From CAJBLF01 sp964418415 (GTDB lineage: Bacteria > Patescibacteriota > Gracilibacteria > Absconditabacterales > Absconditicoccaceae): a stretch of 22,321 nucleotides of DNA. Made by a program: the position numbers and the translations under genes. The stretch lies in assembly GCA_964418415.1 (NCBI GenBank), contig CAYQLB010000016.1:1-22321 (forward strand), given 5' to 3'. Under the pieces are notes generated by a model that searched no databases, was not told the origin of the DNA, and worked only from the letters and a program-made list of their open reading frames with translations. Position 1 is the stretch's first letter; each line of letters starts with the position of its first letter. Of the stretch, positions 1 through 9,209 are shown piece after piece.

Positions 1-158
1 CTACCTCTCCTCAGTTTCCCTGATGGGGATTCGAGTGGTAAACCATACCTGGTGCAAGCTTACTCCGCACTACTGCGGAGAAAGTGCGATATCCTAGCTA
101 TAAGCTGGGTTAGATATATTATACTTTATACAGAATCAGGCTTATTGTTTGGATAAGA
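1..158 (+). ncRNA. rnpB: RNase P RNA, 3' part (5' end outside window)
   Basis: This is the 3' portion of bacterial RNase P RNA, the ribozyme that matures the 5' ends of tRNAs. The hallmark seen here is ACAGAATCAGGCTTA at 130-144, matching the conserved ACAGAA-NNN-GGCUUA of the P4 3' strand. Upstream, GGTAAACCATACCTGG-TGCAAG (about 37-59) matches the GGUAAACUCC...GGAGCAAG stretch of E. coli M1 RNA, and CTGGGTTAGAT (105-115) matches CUGGCCUAGAU. A GC hairpin at 61-80 (CTCCGCA/TGCGGAG arms) sits where a variable helix is expected. The gene starts left of the window. The 3' end is approximate, judged from where similarity to the P1 strand fades, only a few bases before the tRNA, so the two are probably co-transcribed. 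Confidence 0.85.
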
Positions 159-161
159 AAT

Positions 162-233
162 AGGGCCGTAGCTCAGTGGTAGAGCGGGAGTCTCCAAAGC
201 TCCGCGTCGAGGGTTCAATTCCTTCCGGTCCTG
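162..233 (+). tRNA. trnW: tRNA-Trp, anticodon CCA
   Basis: A complete cloverleaf can be drawn. The acceptor stem pairs 162-168 with 226-232 (one G-U), and the D arm is GCTC/GAGC (171-174/182-185). The anticodon stem is 187-191/199-203 with loop CTCCAAA, giving anticodon CCA at 194-196. The T arm is 209-213/221-225 with loop TTCAATT. G233 is the discriminator, and the terminal CCA is not encoded and must be added. The sequence closely resembles bacterial tRNA-Trp, including the AGGG start and CTCCAAA loop. A CCA anticodon reads only UGG, which fits a host in which UGA is glycine. Its 3' half is repeated exactly at 539-581. Confidence 0.95.
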
Positions 234-237
234 TTTT
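195..237 (+). repeat. Direct repeat, left copy (3' half of tRNA-Trp)
   Basis: The 43 bases from the end of the anticodon through the T arm, acceptor strand and four following T residues are identical to 539-581, offset by exactly 344 bp. Between the copies lies the GIY-YIG gene. A tRNA 3' end duplicated around an insert is the usual signature of integration into a tRNA gene with restoration of its 3' end; that reading is inference. Confidence 0.9.
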
Positions 238-267
238 GATTTGTTCTGTTTATATATTACTATAAAC

Positions 268-510
268 ATGTATTATGTTTATATACTGAAATGAGAAAAA
301 TATTATTGTGGATATACAAATGATATAAAAAATAGAATTATTCAACATAAAAATTGAGAGACATATACAACCAAAAGAATCTGAGATTTCGAATTACTTG
401 GATTTTTTGTTTGTAAGACAAAAACTGAAGCAACTCAGTTAGAAAGGAAAATTAAAAAATCTGGACATATAGAAAGATTTTTGGGATATAAAGAATTTAT
501 GAAAATATAG
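268..510 (+). CDS. Small GIY-YIG nuclease domain protein
   Basis: This 80-residue protein is a near-minimal GIY-YIG endonuclease domain of the UvrC/homing-endonuclease fold. It opens with MYYVYILKGEKYYCGYTND, in which YVY and YCG stand for the GIY and YIG motifs. Next come an IKNRIIQH helix carrying the conserved Arg and His, and a C-terminal EATQLERKIKK helix that supplies the usual glutamate. Three glycines are encoded by TGA (292, 355 and 376), so the gene is open only under code 25. The TAG stop (508-510) is the first three bases of the duplicated tRNA D-arm sequence. The gene lies between an intact tRNA-Trp and a damaged copy, suggesting a selfish or homing-like element. Small stand-alone proteins of this fold are common and mostly uncharacterised. 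The fold is quite sure; mobility is inference. Confidence 0.85.
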
Positions 511-577
511 CTCAGTGGTACCCCGCAGAAGTGCGGGGCAAAGCTCCGCGTCGAGGGTTCAATTCCTTCCGGTCCTG
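508..577 (+). pseudogene. Defective tRNA-Trp copy with replaced anticodon arm
   Basis: TAGCTCAGTGGTA (508-520) repeats the D-arm region of the intact tRNA-Trp (169-181), and 539-577 repeats its 3' half exactly. The piece between them, which should form the D-stem 3' strand and the anticodon stem, is replaced by a perfect GC hairpin (CCCCGC, loop AGAAGT, GCGGGG; 521-538). There is no matching 5' acceptor strand upstream, because the preceding bases GAAAATA belong to the nuclease gene. It therefore cannot fold as a tRNA and has no anticodon. It is most simply a tRNA remnant left by insertion of the GIY-YIG unit. Confidence 0.8.
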
Positions 578-581
578 TTTT
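539..581 (+). repeat. Direct repeat, right copy (3' half of tRNA-Trp)
   Basis: This is the right-hand member of the exact 43-bp pair with 195-237. It contains a complete T arm and acceptor 3' strand and runs into a T-rich tract (578-589) that could act as a simple transcription end for the rnpB-tRNA unit. Confidence 0.9.
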
Positions 582-602
582 TTCTTTTTGATAGAAGATA
601 TC

Positions 603-3161
603 TTAATTTTTCAATAGTTCTATATTTCTCTTTCTAGCAATTCGTTTTACGACTTCGAATCGTAAGATACTACAAAATCCTATTCCTATTGCTAAGAGAA
701 AATATTTGATATCCATTGCAACGAAATGAAAGAGATCTGCTACTGCAGGAATATATACCATTATAATTACACATACGAGTGTTCCTATGAGTATAGGAAA
801 TAATGCTTTATTTTTTATCATAAACATATGTTTTATGCTGTGTATCCATGAACGATTGACAAGGATGAGAGAGATATTTGCTATTACTAGAGCTATGAAT
901 GCTCAGGTATTAGCAACTATATTTGTTTGTCCTATTCGGAGTAAAATTTGGTGGAAGAGTAATACTGTTGCTAATACTATGAGTCATTGTAATACACTGA
1001 ATATCAATGTTCTTTTGCCGAATAGTGATTCTTTAGGATTGCGTGGTTTGCGTGACATGATATTATCTTCTGCTTGTTCTCCTTCAAAAATAATAGAACA
1101 TGCTGGATCAATAATAAGTTCCATAAAAACGACATGAATAGGATAGAGAATAATTGGTCGTCATAAAAATATAGGCAAGACAATCATTCAAGCATAAGGA
1201 ATATGTACACTTACGATATATGCCATCGCTTTTTTGAGATTGTCGAAAATTTTTCTTCCCATTTTTACTCCATGAACAATCGATGAAAAATCATCGTTTA
1301 ATAATACTATTGCTGATGATTCTCTAGCGACATCTGTTCCTCTTTGTCCCATAGCAACTCCTATATGTGCAGATTTTAGTGCTGGAGCATCATTAACACC
1401 ATCTCCAGTCATAGCTACGAAATGTCCTTGTTTTTTTAATAAATTGATGATGATGAGTTTTTCTTCTGGTGCTACTCTTGCAAGGATGTTTGCTTTTGTT
1501 ATTTTTTTTAGGAGCTCTTTTTCTGAAAGATGAGTTAATTCTTCTCAAAGAATAATGTATTCAGGATTAGATAATCCTATTTCTTTGGCTATATGTTGTG
1601 CAGTGGTGGGATAATCACCGGTAATCATGATTACTCTAATACCTGCACGATAACATTCTTTGATAGCTTGAGGCACTGTCTCCCTGATCGGATCTATCCG
1701 TCCTATAAGTCAGATAAATTCGTACGATAATTCTTTCTGTGATTTTGGAAGTTTTTTGCCATTGAATTTTGCTTTTGCTACTCCCAGTACTCTTAATCCT
1801 TCTTTTGCCATATTTTCGAAGCTTTCCATAATTTCTTGTTTCTGTTTTCCTTCTATATTGCAGAGTTTTAGTATATCTTCTGGAGCTCATTTGCTTGCTA
1901 TCGTCATATGATCGTTTTTTGGTTCTTTTCGTACATGGGAAAGAGCGAGAAGTTCTTTAGTAATCGGGTATTCTTGGATTAAAGTAAAATCATGAATGTG
2001 TTCAGGATCTATATTTGGTCCAAGTTGCACTAACGATTTTTCCATAGGATCGAAAGGATCTTTTTTACTTGCCAATATCCCATATTCTATCAACTTATGA
2101 AACACTTCTGGTATATGTTCTTCCTCTTTGATATCAAAAAATGTTCATTGTGTATACAATCTTTTGACAGTCATTTTGTTCCAAGTGATGGTACCTGTCT
2201 TATCACTACAGAGTACTGTGGCTGCTCATAAGGTCTCTACGGCTGCCATTTTTCTGGTGAGTACGTTTTTTTTTGACATTCTCCATGCACCTATAGCAAG
2301 AAATATCGTCAATACGATAGGAAATTCTTCTGGTAAGATACCCATTGCCAATGTTAGTCAAGAAAGTAATCCTTGTATCCAATCTTTATTGATGAATCCG
2401 TATGCTACTATTATTGTTATGCATAATATTACTGCTATGATAAATGCACCTATAACTATTTTTTTTACTTGTTTCTGAAGTGTTGTTTTTTCTATAGTAA
2501 TATCTCCCAGTGCTTTTCCTATACGACCCATTTCGGTTTGTATCCCTATTGATAGTACTTTTACTACACATTGTCCCTGGACTATCATTGTGCCTGAAAA
2601 TACAAAAGGTTGATCATCTCCTCCGGCTCTGAAATGTTCGTAGTTGATTTTTTCTGATGCAGATTTTCTTACGGGAACGGATTCTCCTGTCAATAATGAT
2701 TCATCTACGTTACAATTTCTGCTTCGGAGAACGATACAATCTGCAGGTACCTTATCACCTTCATTTAATATGATGATGTCATCTTTTACAACCTCTCTGC
2801 CAGGTACTCTTATCTGTTCTCCATCTCTGATGACTAATGCTCTTGGACTCGAAAGATCTTTCAATGCTTCAATAGCTCTTTCAGTCTTGTTTTCTTGATA
2901 AATAGATAATGTTATAATAAATACTATAGATGATAAGAGTATGATCGCTTCCTGTGTATCTCCCAAAAAAATATATAATATTCCACAGGCCATAAGAAGC
3001 AAGAGCATAGGTTCTTGTATAACATCCCACGTAATTTGCAGAAAATTCTTTTTTTTTGTTGAAGGTAATTCGTTGTAGCCATCTCTAGCTATTCTTTCTT
3101 TGACTTCTTTGGCTGAAAGTCATGGTAGTTGTTTTACTTCCTCTTCGGTCATTAAGGTCAT
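603..3161 (-). CDS. Cation-transporting P-type ATPase (P2/Ca2+-type)
   Basis: This 852-residue inner-membrane ion pump couples ATP hydrolysis to cation transport through a phospho-aspartate. In order: an N-terminal cation-ATPase domain (about 1-50); membrane helices M1-M2 (about 52-95); an actuator domain with TGES at 158-161; M3-M4 with PEEFP at 277-281; CSDKTGT with phosphorylated Asp320; an ATP-binding domain; the hinge TGDGVND at 585-591; and a C-terminal membrane bundle to the end. Length and layout fit the SERCA/PacL-like P2 group. The M4 motif is PEEFP rather than the classical Ca2+-ATPase PEGLP, so the transported ion is uncertain. Several TGA codons fall at conserved glycines, for example just before the AATVLCSDKTGT segment. 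It is transcribed away from the DUF378 gene, with a 187-bp AT-rich divergent spacer. The start is the first ATG after an upstream AT tract; a second in-frame ATG lies three codons downstream. Confidence 0.93.
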
Positions 3162-3269
3162 GGTATATTTTTTTTTATAAAAAATACATTCCTCTCTTGT
3201 ATACTATTTTCTCTTTGATTATCAAATAGTTCTTGCATTTCTTCCTATAATTCGTTATATTACATTATC

Positions 3270-3319
3270 TTTATCCTATTGGATAAATGTGGCGTAAAAA
3301 TCATAACATGATTTTATCC
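3270..3319 (+). promoter_or_regulatory. Alternating hairpins in the divergent spacer
   Basis: Three copies of one short arm alternate in orientation: TTTATCC (3270-3276), GGATAAA (3281-3287) and TTTATCC (3313-3319). The middle arm can pair with either outer arm. A further perfect hairpin, AAATCAT-AAC-ATGATTT (3298-3314), overlaps the right arm. Mutually exclusive pairings of this sort are typical of attenuators or of operator DNA. Here they lie 30-80 bp upstream of the DUF378 start. Function is not shown. Confidence 0.3.
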
Positions 3320-3348
3320 GTCTTATTTATTTTTCGTGTATCATTCCT

Positions 3349-3576
3349 ATGGCAAAATTCACTGATTCAAAAACACTCAGACCTATCGCACGAGCACTTC
3401 TTATTGTTTGAGGGCTCAATCGAGGATTGACATGACTCTTCAATTTTGATGTTGTTGCTCGGATTTTCGGATATGGCTTTTTTGCACGTGTTATTTATAC
3501 TATTGTCGGTATCGCTACCGTCTATGTATTGTTGTATCCTAAACAATCTAATCATCATTCATCTATGATAAAATAG
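3349..3576 (+). CDS. DUF378 family small membrane protein
   Basis: This 75-residue protein has two predicted membrane segments. The first spans about residues 12-30 (ARALLIVGGLNRGLTGLF) and the second about 42-62 (RVIYTIVGIATVYVLLY). The pattern ALxIVGGLNxGLxGLFxFDVVxxIFG, followed by a second hydrophobic helix, is the DUF378 signature found in small bacterial envelope proteins of unknown role. TGA encodes two of its conserved glycines (3409-3411 and 3433-3435), so the domain is recognisable only under code 25. It ends in TAG and stands alone before ung, with its own upstream hairpin region. Confidence 0.85.
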
Positions 3577-3621
3577 ATTTTTGATATACGTTAATTTTCT
3601 TTAGATAATTTTTTTTGTATT

Positions 3622-4308
3622 TTGATTACTACAGACACAGTTCAGATAGATCCATCATGGAAAGTTGTCTTAGCTAATGAATTTTCTAAGCCGTATTTTA
3701 CTCAAATCAAAGAAAAGCTTCTTCAAGAAAAAAAAGCAGGACATATCGTCTATCCCAAATGATCAGATATTTTCAATGCTTTTAATCTGACGCCTTTTAA
3801 CAACATGAGAGTCGTAATTCTCTGACAAGATCCCTATCATGGGGAGTGAGAAGCTCATGGATTATGTTTTTCTGTACAAGATTGAGTTAGACAACCACCG
3901 TCATTGAAAAATATCTTCAAAGAGATTCAAGATGATCTTGGAATAACTCCGCCAGTCAGTTGAAATCTTACACATCGAGCAGAGCAGTGAGTGTTCTTAT
4001 TGAATGCAAGTCTGACTGTGAGAAAAGATCAACCCAATTCACATAAGGATATCGGATGGCATACGTTCACTGATGTAGTTATCAAAGCAATTTCAGATAG
4101 AAAGGAATGAATTATCTTCTTATTGCGATGAGCATTCGCCCAAAAAAAGAAAGAACTTATAGACATAAGTAGACATATTGTATTAGAATGTCCACATCCA
4201 TCTCCATTTAGTGTATATAAGGGATTTTTCGGATGTAAGCATTTCTCCAAAGTGAATGAGATTTTACAATCAAAATGATCTAAACCGATTGATCGAAACT
4301 TAAAATAA
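3622..4308 (+). CDS. ung: Uracil-DNA glycosylase (family 1)
   Basis: This enzyme removes uracil from DNA as the first step of base-excision repair. The 228-residue length matches the family. The water-activating motif GQDPYH is at 68-73, with catalytic Asp70 and Gly68 encoded by TGA. The uracil- and DNA-contacting motif HPSP is at 192-195. LLNASLTVRKDQPNSH in the middle is the conserved strand containing the uracil-binding Asn. The start is taken as TTG at 3622, because no in-frame ATG lies between the upstream TAA (3592) and the conserved N-terminal part. ATT at 3619 is the only other near-start codon. A Nudix gene follows 58 bp downstream, and together the two suggest a DNA and nucleotide sanitising pair. 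Confidence 0.93.
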
Positions 4309-4366
4309 ATTACGAATTATTAATTATTAATTACAAATTCAAATTTTATTTATTTCTATTAGATAT

Positions 4367-4912
4367 ATGAAAATCCTCAAAGAAAAAATCGTTTTCCAAT
4401 GAAAAATCGTAGAAGTTGTTCATCAGCTTGTGAAGATAGACTGACAAGAACTTGTTTTTGAAGTAGCCAAAAGATCTCCTGGTGTTCGTTTGATTATCTG
4501 TAACAAAGATAAAATATTATTAACCAAAGAATATCGCAAGGAGTTAAAGGGATATGACTATCGTCTACCGGGTGGTAAGGTATTCGATACCTTGGCTGAA
4601 TATAATAAGAACAAGAAGAATATCAAAAAATATGCGCTCATCGCAGCTAAGCGTGAATGTGAAGAAGAAGTAGGATTGATTCCTCAGACATTGAAATTGT
4701 ATTATATTTCCACTGCGGGAGCGACGGTTGAGTGGGACTTACATTACTTCATCGTAACTAAGTTCAAACAACATTCTAAGTGACAGCAGTTGGAACAGGG
4801 AGAATATATCGATGTTGAATGGAAGACAAAAAAAGAAATTCTCTCTCTTATCAAAAAATGAGCAATGCATGAAGATAGATCAGTAGGAGTATTGATGAAA
4901 TATCTTTTTTAA
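4367..4912 (+). CDS. Nudix hydrolase (ADP-ribose pyrophosphatase-like)
   Basis: This 181-residue Nudix protein cleaves a nucleoside diphosphate linked to some other group. The N-terminal half (KIVFQGKIVEVVHQLVKI, then strands to about 65) resembles the ADP-ribose/sugar pyrophosphatase branch. The Nudix box begins at GGK (69-71) and ends with RECEEEVGL (96-104), which holds the metal-binding glutamates. The usual gap between the first glycine and the RE pair is lengthened by about a dozen lysine- and asparagine-rich residues (AEYNKNKKNIKKY). Such an insertion in the loop is unusual but leaves the helix intact. TGA encodes several glycines, for example residue 12. Substrate cannot be told from sequence alone. 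Confidence 0.85.
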
Positions 4913-4928
4913 TCTTATTTTCTTGCCA

Positions 4929-4950
4929 TATAGGAATAAATATTCCTATA
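4929..4950. terminator. Perfect inverted repeat after the Nudix gene
   Basis: TATAGGAATA (4929-4938) and TATTCCTATA (4941-4950) form a perfect 10-bp inverted repeat with a 2-nt centre, 16 bp after the Nudix stop. There is no T tract downstream, so it is either a weak transcription end or an operator-like palindrome ahead of the recG promoter. Confidence 0.35.
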
Positions 4951-5012
4951 GACACAAACGACGTGAAACTTCTTTTTTGAACTTTCTGCGTCTTATTCTG
5001 TCAAAAAAAGAT

Positions 5013-5040
5013 TTGACAAATTCTATCAGATGAATATGCT
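5013..5040 (+). promoter_or_regulatory. Promoter of recG, probably leaderless
   Basis: A consensus -35 box TTGACA (5013-5018) is followed after 16 bp by TATGCT (5035-5040). The predicted transcription start, about 7 nt further on, coincides with the ATG at 5048. The in-frame ATGs at 5030 and 5036 lie inside the promoter and are therefore unlikely starts. No Shine-Dalgarno sequence is seen, so the mRNA is probably leaderless. Confidence 0.5.
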
Positions 5041-5047
5041 TCATACT

Positions 5048-7168
5048 ATGGAATTAAAAGCTGTACTTAAAACAACCCCTAAGTATATTAAGATCTTAGC
5101 TGAACAATGAATCGTTACAGTGAAGGATTTTCTACAATATTTTCCGAGAGCGTACGAAGATAGATCTACAATAAGAAATCTGAATGAATTGATTTTTAAC
5201 GAGAAGGGTATTGCGGCTACGAAGGGAAAAATTGTCAAAAAAAATATTTTTATGAGAGGATGAAGGAGAATTTATGATATCAGCTTTGTTGATCCTTCAG
5301 GGAATAAATGATATATCACCATCTTTAATTCCGGATTCATGGCAAGTAAGCTTCATGAGAATAAACGATATATTATCGTCGGTAAACCAGTGATAAAATA
5401 TAATAAGATTATGTTTTCTCATCCGGATGTTGTAGAGACAGAAGCCCCTGAAAAAGAAATGATAAATGATGAATGATGAATGATGAATGATTGAGAACCT
5501 AAAATCTGAAATCTTCAACCTGTAACCGAAGTCTATAATACAGGAAGGATATTTCCTATCTATCCTGAACTCATGGGAATCAAGCCAGGACGGTTCGCTC
5601 AAAAGATTCGAAATTTGATGGACAAGGTTGACACAATTTTTTCTGAGTACTTACCTAAGGAATTCGTTGATAAATTCTGATTGATGGGAGTAAAAGAGAC
5701 GATCAAAGCAATGCACTATCCTGATAGTTTCGACCAACAAAAACAAGCGAATCTCAGAATATTTTTTGACAGACTGCTCAGAATTCAGCTCTATTCTCTT
5801 ATGAATCGTAATGACTACCAACAAAATAATTCACTTACCGGTGGCGAAGTTATCGATCGAGATATCATAAAAAATATTCTTAGTACATTACCGTTTGAAC
5901 TTACGACTGCACAGAAAAAAGTACTAAAGCAACTTACTGAGAATATTCATGAGACTAAACCTATGTTAAGATTGTTACAAGGGGACGTAGGAAGTGGAAA
6001 AACTGTCGTTGCTGCTGCTTCAGCATATTATACGCATAAGAAATTTTGAGGACAATCTGTCTTTCTTGCGCCGCTTGAAGTCTTGGCCAATCAACATTAC
6101 AAAACTTTAGCGAAATTACTTCTGCCTTTATGACTTAGAGTTGAACTTTTGACTTGAGCTGTACCGAAAAGTCAAAAAGATAAAATAAAGCAGGATCTAG
6201 CAGAAGGAAGGATTCATGCAATAGTATGAACGCATGCAGTAATCCAAGAAGATATTCAATTCAAACAATTGCAATTTGTTGTCATCGACGAACAGCATAA
6301 GTTCTGAGTGAAGCAGAGAGCCTTTTTCAAGAAATTTTGAGCGCCACATATCTTACAAATGAGTGCAACACCGATACCGAGGTCTATGGCTTTGGCATTT
6401 TTTGGTGAGTTTGATGTCAGTATTATTGACGAGATGCCGATCGGAAGAAAACCTATCATCACCAAGATTATTTCAGAAAAGGAATATATAAAACTCAAAC
6501 CATGGATGCTCGATCATATCAATAAATGACAGAAGGTCTTCATGGTGACGCCGCTGATCGAAGAATCCGAGAAAATGGAAGAGCTCAAGGCGGCTACAGT
6601 GGAATTTGAAGAAGCCAAAGCATTATTCCCTGAATTGAAAGGAAAAATAGGTCTTTTACATGGTAAAATGAGCTCGAAAGATAAAGATGCTGTGATGCAG
6701 GATTTTAAATTTTGAAAGATTTGTCTACTTGTGTCTACTACTGTTATCGAGGTTGGAGTTGATATTCCCGAAGCTACTATCATGGTGATCAAAAATGCCG
6801 AAAGATTTGGATTATCCCAATTACATCAGTTGAGAGGAAGAATAGGAAGATCGGATATCCAATCCTATTGTTTTCTTGAAACTAAGAGTAAAACTGGGGA
6901 TATAGGAAAAAGACTCAAAGCTATGGAAGAGACAAATGATGGTTTTAAGCTTGCTGAATTGGATTTACAAAACCGTTGAGCAGGTCAAATTTTGGGTACA
7001 ATACAGTCCGGAGAAAGTGATATTCCCTTGGAAATATTGTCAGATCTTAAATTTTTGGAAAATATTCAGGAAGGAGCTAAGCGATTACTTGAAAAGTATC
7101 CTAAATTAGAGTGATTACCTGGTCTTAAGAAATATTTGGAAGAAAAAATGGGTGATGTATTAGCGTAA
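5048..7168 (+). CDS. recG: ATP-dependent DNA helicase RecG
   Basis: RecG drives branch migration and regression of stalled replication forks. The 706-residue length is normal. An N-terminal region and OB-fold wedge domain (about 1-150) precede helicase motif I, GDVGSGKT (312-319), motif II, DEQH (414-417), and motif III around SATPIPRSMAL. The C-terminal RecA-like domain has TTVIEVGVDIPEA and QLHQLRGRIGR, followed by the RecG-specific GQILGTIQSG region. TGA supplies many glycines that standard-code reading would turn into stops. A four-unit heptanucleotide repeat in the wedge region (5465-5492) adds a low-complexity loop near residues 140-149. The start at 5048 is chosen from the promoter position; ATGs at 5036 and 5030 are in frame. 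ftsH follows. Confidence 0.95.
5465..5492 (+). repeat. Heptanucleotide tandem repeat inside recG
   Basis: Three perfect AATGATG units plus AATGATT (four 7-bp units) lie in the coding sequence. Because seven is not a multiple of three, gain or loss of one unit would shift the recG frame. Under code 25 the repeat itself carries no stop in any frame, since TGA is glycine. Confidence 0.85.
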
Positions 7169-7206
7169 ATTCTAATTTTCAATTACTAATTTCTAAACAT
7201 CTACGG

Positions 7207-7225
7207 TCAACTAAGGTTTAGTTGA
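7207..7225 (+). terminator. Hairpin between recG and ftsH
   Basis: TCAACTA (7207-7213) and TAGTTGA (7219-7225) form a perfect 7-bp stem with loop AGGTT, about 40 bp after the recG stop. A short T run (7238-7242) follows at a distance, so it is at best a weak terminator for recG. Confidence 0.3.
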
Positions 7226-7286
7226 AATCCACCCCTGTTTTTGTATAGTTGTGTAGTAATGCTTTATTTGATATTTTTTTCGTACT

Positions 7287-9182
7287 ATGAAAAAATGATT
7301 TCGATTTGTAGTGTTCTTTATCCTTGTCGTTTCTACCGCTATTCAGATATATAAGACTGCTTCGGTCAAAGGCGATACGATAGAGGTTGTTCGTGAAAGC
7401 AAAGATGTCTCTTTGAATGATTTTCTCAAAGCGTATAAGGATGGCGTATTTACCAAACTTATCTTGGAAGATGAAACTTCGCTCAAAGGATATGAATATC
7501 TAGAAACAGGTGATAATCTTTCTTTTATGACCATTAGAAAACATATCATTCAACAATTTGTTAATGTCTATGAAACAGAGAAACCTCTAGGAACATCGTT
7601 GACTGATTTAGGTATTTCTATGACGGGAAATGTTATTGTTGATGTGCATTTCAATGAGCAATCTCGACGATCAAAATTATTGTCTGATATTTGACCATTA
7701 TTATTGTTTTTTGTCCTATTTATTGTATTCCTAAGATTTGTTATGCCTAAGTGAGGTGGCGGTTTTCCTTTTAGTGTCAAAGCAGGAAAATTGAATACAC
7801 CCAAAACGATCAAAACAAAGTTTTCTGATGTCGCTGGTATGGAAGAAGTGAAAATGGAATTATCGGAAATGGTTGATTATTTAAAAAATCCTATGAAATA
7901 TCATAAGGTCTGAGCAAGACACCCAAAATGAGTTTTGTTATATGGACAACCAGGTTCCTGAAAAACTTTGCTTGCAAGAGCGGTAGCAGGAGAATCTAAT
8001 GTACCATTTTTCTCTGTTTCTGGTTCTGAATTTATGGAAATGCTTGTGGGTATGTGAGCTGCAAAAGTAAGAGAATTATTTGGTAAAGCAAAAGCTGCTG
8101 GTAGGGCTATTATCTTTATTGATGAAATCGATGCTATCGGAAAAAAGAGAGGAGTCGGATATACATGAGGACATCAAGAACAAGAACAGACATTGAACCA
8201 AATATTGACTGAGATGGATTGATTTGATAATATGGCACAGATTATCGTCATTGCTGCGACCAATAGACCTGATATCTTAGATCCTGCATTGATGAGAGCA
8301 TGAAGATTTGATAGGAAAGTCTATGTTTCTGAACCTACTTATGAAGAAAGAATTTTGATATTTGACTATTATCTAAAAGGAAAAAAACTCGACAAATCTA
8401 TAAATATTCCTTCATTAGCAAAAAGAACGAGCGGACTTGTTGGTGCTGATATCGAGAACATCGTGAATGAGGCGGCGCTCAAAGAAGCCAAGGAGAATAG
8501 GAGTACGCTTGATCAGAATGATTTTGAATATGCATTGGAAAAAGTGATTATGGGACCAGAAAAAAAAGTTAAATCTATGAAAGAACAAGAAAAGAAAATT
8601 ATAGCGTTCCATGAGCTTGGACACGCAATCACTTCACATTTATTACCAAATGCTGATCCGGTAGAAAAGATTTCTATCGTTCGTAGAGGACATGCATTAG
8701 GAGTGACGTGGATTATGCCAAATGAAGATTTGTATCTCAATTCCAAGGCGAAATTTTTGGATGAAGTAGTTTCTCTTCTTTGATGAAGGGCTGCTGAAGA
8801 GGTTTTCTTTGGTGCAGATAATATCACTACGGGAGCTTCGAATGATTTCGAGAAAGCTACGGATATTATCAATAATATGATTATAAAATATGGAATGGAC
8901 AAAGAACTTGGCACTATCTCTTATATAGATAGAGATAAAGATAGCTATAAAGCCTTCAAGACATACAGTGAAAAGACAGCACAAATTATCGATGAAAAAA
9001 TTAAAAAATATATGAGTGATGCTTATGAACAATCTAAAAAAATCATTCTTCAAAATCATGATCTGATTGAAAAACTTTCGGTTGTATTATTAGATAAGGA
9101 ATATCTTACTAAGGAGGAATTTGAATCTATGATAACTAATAATGTTAAATCTAAAGCCAAAAGTTCAAAGCTTAAAGCTTAA
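7287..9182 (+). CDS. ftsH: ATP-dependent zinc metalloprotease FtsH
   Basis: FtsH is a hexameric membrane-anchored AAA+ protease that degrades misfolded membrane proteins and short-lived regulators. The 631 residues show a first membrane helix (about 5-20), an extracytoplasmic domain (about 25-135) and a second helix (about 137-153). The AAA domain has Walker A GQPGSGKT (220-227), Walker B FIDE (Asp279, Glu280) and the SRH segment RPDILDPALMRAGRFDR. The zinc protease domain has HELGH (442-446), with Asp520 in TGASNDFEKAT as the likely third ligand. The Walker A reads GQPGS rather than the usual GPPGT. The second glycine of GSGKT and the glycine of RAGRFDR are TGA, firm evidence for code 25. 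The PSP1-domain gene follows after 27 bp. Confidence 0.96.
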
Positions 9183-9209
9183 AGTTGTCTTTATATTTTG
9201 TATTACACT

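Noticed and set aside
508..577. Second functional tRNA gene
   Set aside because: There is no 5' acceptor strand and no anticodon loop; a GC hairpin replaces the anticodon arm.
787..1137. Long plus-strand frame antisense to the P-type ATPase
   Set aside because: It lacks recognisable motifs and lies wholly antisense to a conserved membrane region of the ATPase.
603..3161. P-type ATPase and other genes appearing as strings of broken fragments (pseudogenes or frameshifts)
   Set aside because: The fragments share one frame and the only interruptions are TGA codons at glycine positions, so the genes are intact under code 25.
5048..7168. recG start at the upstream ATGs 5030 or 5036
   Set aside because: Both lie inside a good TTGACA/TATGCT promoter whose predicted transcription start is at 5048.
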